64,000 bases of DNA from an uncultured Clostridiaceae bacterium. GTDB taxonomy: Bacteria > Bacillota > Clostridia > Clostridiales > Clostridiaceae. Every line of letters begins with the position of its first letter. The first letter of the stretch is position 1. The stretch spans positions 45,609 to 109,608 of the forward strand of contig CAMJGD010000010.1 in NCBI GenBank assembly GCA_946405135.1, in the 5' to 3' direction. The notes under the pieces are model-generated. The model searched no databases, was not told the DNA's origin, and saw only the letters and a list, made by a program, of their open reading frames with translations. Both the position numbers and the translations under genes were made by a program. Below, in pieces: positions 49,517 to 59,100 of the stretch.

Positions 49517-51427
49517 CTAACCAATAATTTTTTTATCTATTTCTTCTTTTACTTTTGATATAAATTCATCTAGCTCCATAGAACCCATATCTCCAGATTT
49601 TCTATTTCTAACCGCAATCTTGTTATCATTCATTTCTTTATCTCCTATAACAAGCATATAAGGTACCTTTTGCAACTGTGCTTCTCTTATCTTATAACCT
49701 ATTTTTTCATTCCTTAAATCAATTTCTGCTCTAATCCCTGCTTTTTTAAGTTTTTCATATATGTCCTTTACATACTCATTTTGATTGTCTGTTATATTCA
49801 TTATTTTAACTTGAACTGGTGCAAGCCAAGTTGGAAATGCTCCTGCATAATGTTCTATAAGTATTCCTATGAACCTTTCTACGCTACCAAATACCACTCT
49901 ATGAACCATAACAGGTCTATGTTTTTCTCCATCTGGTCCTATATAATTTAAATCGAATCTTTCAGGCATTTGGAAGTCAAGCTGTATAGTTCCACATTGC
50001 CATGTTCTTCCTAAACAATCTTTTAAGTGGAAGTCTATTTTAGGTCCATAGAAAGCTCCATCACCTTCATTTATCTTATACTCTAATCCTGCAGCATTTA
50101 AAGCATCTATTAAAGCATTAGTTGCATGTTCCCAATCTTCATCACTTCCCATAGAATTTTCAGGTCTTGTAGAAAGCTCAACGAAATATTCAAATCCAAA
50201 TACTTTATAAAAACTATCTATTAATTTAATTACACCTAATATTTCGTCCTTTATCATGTCTTTTGTCATAAATATATGAGCATCATCTTGAGTAAAGCAT
50301 CTGACCCTCATAAGTCCATGTAGAGCACCAGATAGCTCATGTCTATGCACTAATCCTAATTCAGCTAGTCTTAAAGGTAATTCCCTATAAGAGTGCATTG
50401 AATTTCTATAAGCTAAGATAGAACCTGGGCAATTCATAGGTTTTATAGCATAATCCCCTTCATCTATCTTTGTAAAATACATATTTTCTTTATAGTGATC
50501 CCAATGTCCTGATTGATGCCATAAAGCTTCACTCAATATTATTGGAGTTTTTATTTCATCATATCCTGCTTTTTCATGCATCTCTCTCCAATAATTTTCT
50601 AGAGTATTTCTAATCACCATACCTTTTGGTAAAAAGAATGGAAATCCTGGGCCTTCTTCATTTATAGTAAACAATTCCAATTCTTTTCCAAGCTTTCTGT
50701 GATCTCTTTTCTTAGCTTCTTCTAACATATTCAAGTATTGATCTAATTCGCTTTTTTTAGTAAAAGCAGTTCCATATATTCTTTGAAGCATTTTATTCTT
50801 TTCGCTGCCTCTCCAATAAGCTCCTGCTAAAGAAAGCAGTTTAACAGCCTTAACCTTACCTGTGCTTGGCACATGAGGACCAGCACACAAGTCTGTAAAT
50901 TCTCCCTGTTTGTAGAAAGATATTACTGCATCTTCTGGAAGATCTTCTATAAGTTCAACCTTATAACTTTCTCCCTTTTCCTGCATGAACTTTATTGCTT
51001 CTTCTCTTGGAAGCTCAAATCTCTCTATCTCAAGATTTTCTTTAATTATCTTTTCCATTTCCTTTTCTACCTTTTCAAGCATATCAGGAGTAAATGTAAA
51101 GTCTGCATCAAAATCATAATAATATCCATTGTCTATAGAAGGTCCTATAGCAAGCTTAATTTCTGGATATAATCTTTTAACTGCTTGAGCTAATATATGA
51201 GAAGCAGTATGTCTTAATGTTTTCCTTCCACCATCATCTTCAAAAGTTAATATCTCTACAGAACAATCTTCATTTATAGTACTCATAAGTTCTGCTTTAT
51301 TTCCATCTATTCTGGCCCCTAAAGCCTTTTTATATAAAGCAGGGCTTATTTTCATAGCTAACTCACTAATTTTTGTTCCTTTTTCAACTTCTATAATCTT
51401 TCCATCTTTTAAAGAAACTTTTACCAT
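49517..51427 (-). CDS. thrS: Threonyl-tRNA synthetase
   Basis: This protein of 636 residues has an N-terminal TGS domain, an editing domain (HTASHILAQAVKRLYPE...), and the class II core with motif 2 RVRCFTQDDAHIF and zinc-ligand residues (KPMNCPGS, H and C in the active site). A C-terminal anticodon-binding domain follows. It charges tRNA-Thr and deacylates mischarged seryl-tRNA. It is under a threonine T-box leader. GGAGG is 8 bases before the ATG at 51427; a TTG at 51442 precedes that site and is not used. Confidence 0.98.
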   Translation of the reverse strand: MVKVSLKDGKIIEVEKGTKISELAMKISPALYKKALGARIDGNKAELMSTINEDCSVEILTFEDDGGRKTLRHTASHILAQAVKRLYPEIKLAIGPSIDNGYYYDFDADFTFTPDMLEKVEKEMEKIIKENLEIERFELPREEAIKFMQEKGESYKVELIEDLPEDAVISFYKQGEFTDLCAGPHVPSTGKVKAVKLLSLAGAYWRGSEKNKMLQRIYGTAFTKKSELDQYLNMLEEAKKRDHRKLGKELELFTINEEGPGFPFFLPKGMVIRNTLENYWREMHEKAGYDEIKTPIILSEALWHQSGHWDHYKENMYFTKIDEGDYAIKPMNCPGSILAYRNSMHSYRELPLRLAELGLVHRHELSGALHGLMRVRCFTQDDAHIFMTKDMIKDEILGVIKLIDSFYKVFGFEYFVELSTRPENSMGSDEDWEHATNALIDALNAAGLEYKINEGDGAFYGPKIDFHLKDCLGRTWQCGTIQLDFQMPERFDLNYIGPDGEKHRPVMVHRVVFGSVERFIGILIEHYAGAFPTWLAPVQVKIMNITDNQNEYVKDIYEKLKKAGIRAEIDLRNEKIGYKIREAQLQKVPYMLVIGDKEMNDNKIAVRNRKSGDMGSMELDEFISKVKEEIDKKIIG

Positions 51428-51542
51428 AATCTTTACCTCCAAATTTCATAATAATCTATATAAGTAAAAAAGTCTGCTTAATGCACTAAATTTAGTACTT
51501 AACCGAAAGTTATTTGTAGGCTTGAAGCTTAAATTTTACCAT

Positions 51543-51760
51543 ATAAAAAACTCGTCCCATAAAACAAAGGGACGAGTAGATCGCGGTTCCACCCTAATTG
51601 ATAATTCTATTTAAATTATCCAACTTAAAGCCTTAACGCAGCTAACGTGAATACTTACTAAAGTTCAGTACCAAGCTCAAAGGTGGTTTTCCATATCTTT
51701 TACTTAAAGGATCTTTCAGCCAAGTATCCTTCTCTCTGAAAGTAATCTGATATCTACTCT
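51543..51760 (-). ncRNA. T-box riboswitch, threonine specific (thrS leader)
   Basis: The minus strand shows AGGGTGGAACCGCGA (51581-51595) as the T-box sequence, followed by a terminator stem ACTCGTCCC/GGGACGAGT (51550-51558 with 51569-51577) and a T-run. Upstream is a stem I region with a GGAAA-ACC-ACC pattern in the specifier loop; ACC (51685-51687) is a Thr codon and agrees with the downstream gene. The leader starts about 18 bases after the -10 element. Confidence 0.92.
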
Positions 51761-51798
51761 TCCTTTTCACAGCTTATACATATATTCTATTATGATGT

Positions 51799-51828
51799 AT
51801 TATATAACTAATAATGCATCATTGTCAA
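51799..51828 (-). promoter_or_regulatory. Sigma-A promoter of the thrS leader
   Basis: TTGACA (51823-51828), an 18-base spacer and TATAAT (51799-51804) lie on the minus strand. Both elements are perfect consensus. It lies in the gap after the ytxC-like gene. Confidence 0.85.
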
Positions 51829-51835
51829 CATATTC

Positions 51836-52732
51836 TTATACTTTTTTACTTTTAAAACTATTGCACATATTACAACTGCTACAAAAAGATACTCTATCTG
51901 TAAAAACATTTTTTATGGTATCCAAAATCTCTTTATTATTGCAATTTTCTTTACCGTGAATCACAATTTTTTTTGGCGCATTGGTTATAAGTCCGCTTAT
52001 GATTATGTCTTCTATATTTATCATAGGACTATTTACCTTGCTATCTACCAAGTCATTTAAAAATTCTTCAAATATATCTTCTCCTGCTTTATCTCTCAAA
52101 AAATAATTTCCATCCTCAGTAATAATTATATTTACTTCATCTATCTTGCTTTCTTGAATATCAACAAAATATTTTAAAAGCTTAATGAATTCATTATACT
52201 CTTTTTCTACCATATATCTTTCCACTACTTTATCAGAAATGTCTTCTAAGTCTTCTTTAAGTTCTCTTATTCTAAAAGTAATAAATCCATCTATATTTAT
52301 TTCATGATTTTCATCAATACAGCTTTTTATTTTATTTATGATATCATTTTTCCTATTTACATAATAGATATTAGCTTCATCTATATTTAAATCTTTATTT
52401 TTTAAAATTTCCATGATTTTATGCTGAATATCTGAAAGTTCATCATTTTTAATAAAAAAGTAGGTATCCGCAAGAAATTCATATATTTCATTTTCTTTAA
52501 AAATGTCTATAACTATATTATATAAAATCTGGCTGATTTGCAGATTGATTTTATCTTTTAATTCTTCGCTAAAGTCTTTATCATCACAAAATATTTTTAT
52601 GAAGTGAGTATTTTTTTCTATGCTTTCACAAATACCTAAATTCTTACCTTTGAATTTAAAATAATTTTTAAGCTCTTGTAAATCTGCAGATATATCAATA
52701 TCTTTTTCATAAATTATAGTCAATAAGAGCAT
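51836..52732 (-). CDS. ytxC: YtxC-like putative sporulation protein
   Basis: This 298-residue protein is charged and mostly helical and ends in SFCSSCNMCNSF near the C-terminus (three close cysteines). Its position immediately upstream of thrS, and the region DGFITFRIRELKEDLEDISDKVVERYMVEKEYNEF-type with a conserved FRIREL, match the clostridial/Bacillus YtxC family annotated as a putative sporulation protein. The function is not known. There is no membrane segment. The ATG is preceded by GGGAG whose bases lie in the arm of a hairpin (52741-52778). Confidence 0.75.
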   Translation of the reverse strand: MLLLTIIYEKDIDISADLQELKNYFKFKGKNLGICESIEKNTHFIKIFCDDKDFSEELKDKINLQISQILYNIVIDIFKENEIYEFLADTYFFIKNDELSDIQHKIMEILKNKDLNIDEANIYYVNRKNDIINKIKSCIDENHEINIDGFITFRIRELKEDLEDISDKVVERYMVEKEYNEFIKLLKYFVDIQESKIDEVNIIITEDGNYFLRDKAGEDIFEEFLNDLVDSKVNSPMINIEDIIISGLITNAPKKIVIHGKENCNNKEILDTIKNVFTDRVSFCSSCNMCNSFKSKKV

Positions 52733-52740
52733 AATCTCAC

Positions 52741-52778
52741 TCCCTTCTTAAACATAGTATGTGTTTAAAGAGAAGGGA
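52741..52778 (-). promoter_or_regulatory. Hairpin holding the ytxC-like ribosome binding site
   Basis: On the minus strand TCCCTTCT (52771-52778) pairs perfectly with AGAAGGGA (52741-52748), with an inner 6-bp TAAACA/TGTTTA stem (52749-52754 with 52762-52767) and a 3-base bulge. The 3' arm contains part of the AAGGGAG Shine-Dalgarno sequence of the gene starting at 52732, so initiation could be structure-controlled. Confidence 0.6.
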
Positions 52779-52864
52779 TATACAAAAATATATTAACAAT
52801 TATCGACAACATAGCATTAATGTTATAAAATTTATTATACTAGTAAAAAAGAGGAGATTAGATT

Positions 52865-53563
52865 ATGAAATGCGCTATAGTAGACTATAGAACCTCTGAA
52901 GAAGAGGTGTACAATTTAGAATCTTTAGGTTTAAAAGTTCTATTATGCCCTCCTTCTAATAAATTATATAAAGCAGTAAATGGGCATCCTGATATGCAGA
53001 TTCATATATTATCTAATAATGAAGTAATAATACAAAGAGAAATGAATAAAGATTTTATAAATAATTTAAAAATTCAAAACTTAAAAGTATACCTATCTTC
53101 AAATAATTTGGAAACAACTTATCCAAAAGATATAATATTAAATGCTCTTAATCTAGAAAACCTTTTTTTACATAAATTAAAATTTACTGATGCAAATTTA
53201 ATAAACAAGGTAAAACATAAAAGGTTATTAAATGTAAATCAAGGTTATACAAAATGTTCTACGGCTGTAATTAGCAAAACCGCTGTTATGACTAGTGATA
53301 TTTCTATAGCTAAAACTCTTAATAATGAAGGCATAGATGTTTTATTGCTGCCTCCTTCTAACATAGAGCTTCCAGGACTTGACTATGGCTTCATAGGGGG
53401 AACCTGCGGACTGATAGATGAAAAAAATATAGCTTTCTTTGGAAATATCCATAATTACATATATAAAAAAGAAGTGCTTGATTTTTTAAAAAAGCATAAA
53501 ATAAATCCTATTTATTTAAGCAATGGTCCTCTTATAGACAGAGGAAGCCTTTTTATAGTATAA
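52865..53563 (+). CDS. DUF6873-like GME-fold protein
   Basis: This 232-residue cytosolic protein has an internal repeat look: MKCAIVDYRTSEEEV...LCPPSN at the start and a similar DVLLLPPSNIELPG near residue 170. It has an HPDMQIH motif (residues about 42-48) and GFIGGTCGL near the C-terminal third. HPD with a later Cys is reminiscent of guanidine-modifying-enzyme folds, and such proteins in clostridia are annotated DUF6873 GME-fold. I have not verified the family and no substrate is known. A GAGGAG site precedes the ATG. It is divergent from the ytxC-like gene. Confidence 0.65.
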   Translation: MKCAIVDYRTSEEEVYNLESLGLKVLLCPPSNKLYKAVNGHPDMQIHILSNNEVIIQREMNKDFINNLKIQNLKVYLSSNNLETTYPKDIILNALNLENLFLHKLKFTDANLINKVKHKRLLNVNQGYTKCSTAVISKTAVMTSDISIAKTLNNEGIDVLLLPPSNIELPGLDYGFIGGTCGLIDEKNIAFFGNIHNYIYKKEVLDFLKKHKINPIYLSNGPLIDRGSLFIV

Positions 53564-53637
53564 ATACGGCAAGAAATCTTCTATGATGTGTTGCCATAAA
53601 ATTTATTTATTACTAGTATATTAATCTTAGAAAAAAT

Positions 53638-53664
53638 AGCAGGGTGTAACCACTCCATCCTGCT
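53638..53664 (-). terminator. Terminator between the DUF6873-like gene and the first GNAT gene
   Basis: A 9-bp stem (53638-53646 with 53656-53664) is intact on the plus-strand transcript with one G-U pair. On the minus strand it has one mismatch and is followed by TATTTTTTC. It probably ends the minus-strand GNAT gene and may also serve the convergent DUF6873-like gene. Confidence 0.75.
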
Positions 53665-53721
53665 GTATTATAAGAATAAAAGCATATTGATTACCACAAA
53701 GATTAAACTACTTTAAGAAAA

Positions 53722-54153
53722 TTACACATTGTCTTCATTAATACTTAAATTTCTATAGATTAAATCATCTCGTTTATCAAAACCAAGTGATTGCCAAAAT
53801 TTATTTCCTAAATCGTTTGAAGCAAACGTAACAAGTGCAACTTTATTTATTTTTTCTTTTTTTAAAGCATTAAGTGCAGCACCTACTAAAGCTTTTCCAA
53901 CTCCCTTTTCACGATAATCAGTATTGACTGCTGTATGATAAATATAACCTCTTCTTCCATCGTGTCCACATAATATTACACCTATAATATTATTTTCCAC
54001 TTGTGCAACATAATTTGTGGTAGGATTTCTTCTTAAAAACTTTTCAATTCCCTCAAATGAATCATCTAAACTGCGCATACCCATTCCTTTTGTATCTGTC
54101 CATAATTGATATACTTTATCATAATCCTTAATTGTCATTAACTTTATTTCCAT
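53722..54153 (-). CDS. GNAT family acetyltransferase
   Basis: This 143-residue single-domain GNAT has motif A YREKGVGKALVGAAL (the R-x-x-G-x-G/A acetyl-CoA loop at residues 81-86) and the C-terminal FWQSLGFDKRDDL. The N-terminal half has MEIKLMTIKDYDKVYQLW, a pattern common in aminoglycoside, N-terminal or small-molecule acetyltransferases. The substrate is unknown. It is the first of three GNAT-containing genes in this block and has its own terminator. The start has GGGAGAG upstream. Confidence 0.88.
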   Translation of the reverse strand: MEIKLMTIKDYDKVYQLWTDTKGMGMRSLDDSFEGIEKFLRRNPTTNYVAQVENNIIGVILCGHDGRRGYIYHTAVNTDYREKGVGKALVGAALNALKKEKINKVALVTFASNDLGNKFWQSLGFDKRDDLIYRNLSINEDNV

Positions 54154-54270
54154 TCTTCCACTCTCCCAAAATCAATATAGATACTCTTCATGCACTTCAA
54201 TTTCATTTAATAAAATTACTCAGAAAACTTATATGCTTCTTCGACTTAGGGATATATACTTGGTTTGAGA

Positions 54271-54696
54271 TCAAATATTTTTTTTCATGTAATACCTCTT
54301 ATGTCCCTGTGGACACTCGTCTAATGTTCCAAAAATTTCAAATCCATGTTTAAGATAAAAATCTTTCGCTTGGAAATCAAAAGTATCTAAATGAATCAAA
54401 TGGCAATCATTTTCTTTGGCAATCTTCTCAACTTCTTTTAAAAGTTTTGAACCTAACCCTTCTTTTCTACACTCTTCTTTAACCCACAAAGTATCTATAT
54501 AGAGGCAATTCCAACAGTACATCTTACTGAGTATTCCTGCAACAATCTCACCCTTTAAATCTTCAATAACTCTATTTATCCATAAAAAATCAATTTCTTG
54601 CTTAAGTGGTACTTTAGATAAGTTGTATTCAACTATTTTATCAACAATCAAATCAGATTCCTCAGCATTACTTTCTTTCATGATATAGTTATTCAT
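54271..54696 (-). CDS. GNAT family acetyltransferase
   Basis: This protein of about 141 residues has the acetyl-CoA loop RKEGLGSKLLKEVEK and DTFDFQAKDFYLKHGFEIFG. It ends MKKNI with a GTLDECPQGHKRYYM segment typical of small GNAT enzymes of the RimI/YjaB kind. The substrate is unknown. The ATG at 54696 is 8 bases after GAGGGG; the ATG at 54702 is too close to that site. It differs clearly from the neighbouring GNAT, so it is not a tandem duplication. Confidence 0.88.
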   Translation of the reverse strand: MNNYIMKESNAEESDLIVDKIVEYNLSKVPLKQEIDFLWINRVIEDLKGEIVAGILSKMYCWNCLYIDTLWVKEECRKEGLGSKLLKEVEKIAKENDCHLIHLDTFDFQAKDFYLKHGFEIFGTLDECPQGHKRYYMKKNI

Positions 54697-54815
54697 AGCC
54701 ATTTCCCCTCAAAATATTTTTAAATTTAGTCTGAAAGTTAATATTGAAATGAGATTGCGATGCATAATTCTACATATGTAACAGTAAGGACGATTCCTAC
54801 TGCCACATAATAACT

Positions 54816-55856
54816 TTATTTTTTATAAGCAATATACCAGATGCTATTACCAACAAAACCACATTTTCTATATAATTTGATTGGATTATTTATGTTATTG
54901 CAATCTCCTGATACTGTTACAAAATCTGCTTTTCTTTTTAGTCTATTTAATAATTCATTTACTAAGGATGTACCAAGTCCTTTCCTTCTATATTCTGGTA
55001 AAACTTGTATCCACTCTAGTATTCCTTCCTTGGTGAACAAGTCTAAATCTGCCAAGCCAAATGCAACAGGTATATTCTTACCATTATTAATTTCATCAAT
55101 AAATATCCATAAACTCTCATCATATACTTTATTTTTTATATATGCTTTTAACGTATCCTTTGTTATATCTGTATTAATATAGGATAGTTTTATTATTTCT
55201 AATGCAGAATCATAATCTTCTTCTCTATTTGGGTTAAAAGTTCTAAATTTATATCCTTTAGACAAATCCGATATATCTATTTGTATCAAAGCATGTTTTA
55301 TTCTAAAATATTTATCTATTCTCTTGAAATTTCTTTTTATATCCTCTGATAATTGTAACCACTCTTTCTCATTGTATATCTTAATATATGAGGGCTTATG
55401 GAAGGTAGTTTCTTTCCAATATGGTAAAGCTGAATAGTCACAAGGATTTCTTAGATAGGATAATCTATTATGTATTTCATCACAATATTTATCCCATTTT
55501 AACTGAAATTCATCATTTGAAACAATGCATTTGGTTAAATCTATAGAAGAAAAAATACCTCTTTTTTCACAATCCCGCACATTTATTCTATATGCTTCCC
55601 AGTCAAGTTCCGAGATTTCCTCAATTGTAGGAATATAATCATAACCCATTTCAATTAAATAGCAAGTTCGTGTATGTCCATCTGTCATAACTAAACTATC
55701 ACCTAATTTTTTAATAGGTACAGGTTCAAATAAACTAATATCAAAATTATTCCTTAAAAAACAAATTGAATCCTCATTTATATAAAACTGAGATGGATGG
55801 AGTCTGCTTGCCTCAATCCAAGTTATATTATTTTCATCCATTTCCTCACACCCCAT
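54816..55856 (-). CDS. ParB-like domain fused to a GNAT acetyltransferase
   Basis: This 346-residue protein has an N-terminal ParB/sulfiredoxin-like segment, residues about 12-75, with VPIKKLGDSLVMTDGHTR (the DGHTR loop binds nucleotides in this superfamily). A helical middle of unknown type follows, then a C-terminal GNAT domain with LPEYRRKGLGTSLVNEL (R290-G295 acetyl-CoA loop) and KLYRKCGF. Its role is unknown. A short 15-base alternative at ATG 55841 exists, but AAGG upstream of 55856 and GGGG upstream of 55841 do not decide. It lies in the GNAT block and is transcribed away from the helicase gene. Confidence 0.75.
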   Translation of the reverse strand: MGCEEMDENNITWIEASRLHPSQFYINEDSICFLRNNFDISLFEPVPIKKLGDSLVMTDGHTRTCYLIEMGYDYIPTIEEISELDWEAYRINVRDCEKRGIFSSIDLTKCIVSNDEFQLKWDKYCDEIHNRLSYLRNPCDYSALPYWKETTFHKPSYIKIYNEKEWLQLSEDIKRNFKRIDKYFRIKHALIQIDISDLSKGYKFRTFNPNREEDYDSALEIIKLSYINTDITKDTLKAYIKNKVYDESLWIFIDEINNGKNIPVAFGLADLDLFTKEGILEWIQVLPEYRRKGLGTSLVNELLNRLKRKADFVTVSGDCNNINNPIKLYRKCGFVGNSIWYIAYKK

Positions 55857-56046
55857 TATTTGATATCCTTATTTTAACATTATTTAAGTATATTATATAG
55901 TTCAAAGTTCAAAGTAATTAAGATGCCACTATAATCTAAAGCATTACCCTATTAAAAATTCAATAATTTGTTATAATAAATAATATATTCAATGCAAAAA
56001 TTACTAAGAATAGATTATTTTACATAACCTTTCAGAAAGGAGAACT

Positions 56047-59022
56047 ATGAGCAATTTAACTGAAATAAATACTGCTGAGAATTTAAAATCTCTAGTTGAT
56101 TTTAAACAAATAGATACTATTCCTAATAATAAGGATATTTCAAAAGATATTTTGAGAGCAACAGAAACGGGTCTTATAAATAGTTTTATAGACTCTAACT
56201 TAGCCTTAAGACCAAATCTTATAATAAACGATTATAGTAGCGGTACCAAAGTTTTAAGTGAAATTGTTACCGAACTTATGCATTGTGATGAGTTTATGAT
56301 ATCTGTTGCATTTATTACCAGCAGCGGAATTACTCCTCTTTTAGAAACTTTAAAGTATCTAGAGAAAAAAGGTATTAAAGGTAAAATTCTAACTACAGAT
56401 TACCTAAACTTTAGTGAGCCTAAAGCACTAAAGAGGCTTTTAAAGTTTTCTAATCTTAGTATTAGACTATATGATAAAGATAATTTTCATACTAAAGGAT
56501 ATATTTTTAAGTTTAATGATCATTATAATCTAATCGTGGGTAGTTCAAACCTAACTCAAACAGCTTTAACCAAGAATAAAGAATGGAATATAAAAGTTTC
56601 TTCTTTAGAACATGGTTCATTAACCCAAAAGGTATTAAATGAATTTAATGCTATGTGGAAGGATGCTCTTGAGTTAACACCTGAGTTGATTGAAACTTAC
56701 GAAAATGTATATTTAAAGCAAAGGGAATATGCTAGGAAAAGCGTTGTTCCTAGAATTTCTCAATATACTCTAAGGCCAAATAAAATGCAGCTCTCTGCAC
56801 TTAACGCTTTAAAAAACTTAAGAGAAAAAGGCGCTAATAAAGGATTGCTAATCTCAGCTACTGGAACAGGTAAAACCTACTTATCAGCCTTTGATGTTAG
56901 AAATTTTAATCCTAAAAAAGCTTTATTTATTGTTCATAGAGAGCAAATAGCAAGTCAAGCTTTAGAAAGCTACCAAAATGTCTTTGGTGATACTAAAAGT
57001 ATGGGAATCCTTTCAGGTAATTCCAAAGATATGAATAAGGATTTTATATTTTCAACCATCCAAACCTTATCAAAGGATGAAACACTAGCAATTTTTAAGC
57101 CTACTGAATTTGATTACATTATCATAGATGAGGTTCATAAAGCTGGAGCTGCAAGTTATACAAAAATTGTAGATTACTTTAAGCCTAAATTTTTATTAGG
57201 CATGACAGCAACTCCTGAAAGAAATGACGACTTTAATATTTTTGAAATGTTTGACTATAATATAGCTTATGAAATAAGACTTCAGCAAGCTTTAGAGGAA
57301 GATTTACTTTGCCCTTTCCATTACTTTGGCATCTCAGATATATCTGTAAATGGTATTGATTTAGACGATACTACTGAATTTAAATATTTAGTGGCGGATC
57401 AAAGAGTTGAGCATATTATTGATAAAATTAATTTTTATGGATATTATGGCCACCGTGTAAAAGGCTTAGTATTTTGTAGTGATAAAAATGAAGCTAAGGA
57501 GCTTTCTAATAAATTTAATGAACGTGGGCTTAAAACTTTAGCATTAACAGGTGAAAACTCCCAAGCTGAACGTGAACAAGCCATTGAACGCTTAGAACAA
57601 GATGAATTAGATAATTCTTTAGACTATATATTTACAGTAGATATTTTTAATGAAGGTGTAGATATCCCATCAGTTAACCAAGTAGTTATGCTAAGGCCTA
57701 CCAAATCAGCTATAATCTTTGTACAACAGTTAGGAAGAGGCCTTAGAAAACATAAAAATAAAGAATTTGTTGTTATCATTGATTTTGTTGGAAATTACAA
57801 TAGTAACTTTTTGATTCCTATAGCTCTTTCAGGCGATAGAACCTTTAACAAAGATACTATTAGAAAATATATTATGGAGGGCAATAGAATAATCCCCGGC
57901 TGTTCCACTATAAATTTTGATGAAATCTCTAAAAAACGTATCTTTGAATCTATTGATAAGGCTAATTTCAATGATATCAAAATAATCAAAGAAAGCTATA
58001 ATAATTTAAAGCAAAAGCTAGGAAGAATTCCAAAATTAAAAGACTTTGATATTTATGAATCTATAGATCCTTTAAGAATTTTTGATAATAATTCTTTAGG
58101 TTCTTATCATAAATTTTTGACAAAATATGAAAAAAATTATGACATAGAGCTTACCCCTCTCCAAGAATCTTTTATAGAATTTATCTCTAAAAAACTTGCT
58201 AATGGCAAACGAATACATGAATTGGAAATGATTAAATGTGCTATAGATTCAAAATATAACTTAATGAGCACATTAAAAGCTATCTTGAAAGAAAAATATG
58301 ATATAGACTTTAAAGATAGTACTGAAACTTCCATAGTTAATGTTCTTACAAACCAATTTGCTACTGGCAGTAGTAAAAATACCTATAGTCAATGCATCTT
58401 TTTAGAAAAATATAATTCAGACTATAAAATTTCTGATATTTTTAGAGAACAGCTTGATAATAGGCATTTTAAAGAAATGATTGAGGAATTAATAGAATTT
58501 GGCATACATAGATATAGAAGTTTATATATCAACCGTTATATGGATACCAATTTTCAATTATATCAAAAATACACCTATGAAGATGTATGTAGACTTTTAG
58601 AATGGGAAAAGGGAGAAGTAGCCCTAAACATTGGAGGTTATAAGTTTGATAAAAAAACAAAAACCTATCCTGTATTCATTAATTATGAAAAGTCTGATGA
58701 TGTAGTAGATTCTATTAACTATGAAGATAGATTTATAAATTCATCTCAATTAGTTGCAATCTCTAAATCTGGAAGAACCGCAACCTCTGATGATGTAGTG
58801 CAAGCATATAATGCTGAAAAAGATGGAGTTGAAATGAGCTTATTTGTAAGAAAAAATAAAGATGACAAAACTTCAAAAGAATTTTATTTCTTAGGTAAAA
58901 TCAGAGCTATAGGAACACCAAAAACTTTTACCATGAAAAATACTACAAAAACAGCTGTAGAAATTATGTATCAACTTTATACACCAGTGCGAGAAGATAT
59001 TTATGAATATATAACCTCTTAA
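56047..59022 (+). CDS. PLD-nuclease / SF2 helicase / DUF3427 protein
   Basis: This 991-residue protein carries three parts. Residues about 60-220 are a phospholipase-D-type domain with one HKD motif (H148-x-K150 in NFHTKGYIF, then VGSSNLTQTAL). Residues about 245-590 are a superfamily-2 helicase with Walker A ATGTGKT (271-277), DEVH (361-364), TATPE and QQLGRGLRK (560-568). Residues about 700-985 match the DUF3427 C-terminal domain (YTYEDVCRLLEW ... GGYKFDKKTKTYPVF). An AAAGGAG site lies 4 bases before the ATG. The combination suggests DNA cleavage coupled to translocation, as in restriction or anti-phage enzymes; that is inferred. It converges on a Nudix gene. Confidence 0.9.
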   Translation: MSNLTEINTAENLKSLVDFKQIDTIPNNKDISKDILRATETGLINSFIDSNLALRPNLIINDYSSGTKVLSEIVTELMHCDEFMISVAFITSSGITPLLETLKYLEKKGIKGKILTTDYLNFSEPKALKRLLKFSNLSIRLYDKDNFHTKGYIFKFNDHYNLIVGSSNLTQTALTKNKEWNIKVSSLEHGSLTQKVLNEFNAMWKDALELTPELIETYENVYLKQREYARKSVVPRISQYTLRPNKMQLSALNALKNLREKGANKGLLISATGTGKTYLSAFDVRNFNPKKALFIVHREQIASQALESYQNVFGDTKSMGILSGNSKDMNKDFIFSTIQTLSKDETLAIFKPTEFDYIIIDEVHKAGAASYTKIVDYFKPKFLLGMTATPERNDDFNIFEMFDYNIAYEIRLQQALEEDLLCPFHYFGISDISVNGIDLDDTTEFKYLVADQRVEHIIDKINFYGYYGHRVKGLVFCSDKNEAKELSNKFNERGLKTLALTGENSQAEREQAIERLEQDELDNSLDYIFTVDIFNEGVDIPSVNQVVMLRPTKSAIIFVQQLGRGLRKHKNKEFVVIIDFVGNYNSNFLIPIALSGDRTFNKDTIRKYIMEGNRIIPGCSTINFDEISKKRIFESIDKANFNDIKIIKESYNNLKQKLGRIPKLKDFDIYESIDPLRIFDNNSLGSYHKFLTKYEKNYDIELTPLQESFIEFISKKLANGKRIHELEMIKCAIDSKYNLMSTLKAILKEKYDIDFKDSTETSIVNVLTNQFATGSSKNTYSQCIFLEKYNSDYKISDIFREQLDNRHFKEMIEELIEFGIHRYRSLYINRYMDTNFQLYQKYTYEDVCRLLEWEKGEVALNIGGYKFDKKTKTYPVFINYEKSDDVVDSINYEDRFINSSQLVAISKSGRTATSDDVVQAYNAEKDGVEMSLFVRKNKDDKTSKEFYFLGKIRAIGTPKTFTMKNTTKTAVEIMYQLYTPVREDIYEYITS

Positions 59023-59100
59023 CTAATTAGTCATAAAGATATATAACAATCATCAATGAAAATGGTGATAATAATTTATATATATTTTACAATCAACGAA

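Noticed and set aside
54781..54803. Small imperfect hairpin before the ParB-GNAT stop region
   Set aside because: The stem has a bulge and no T-run on the transcribed strand.
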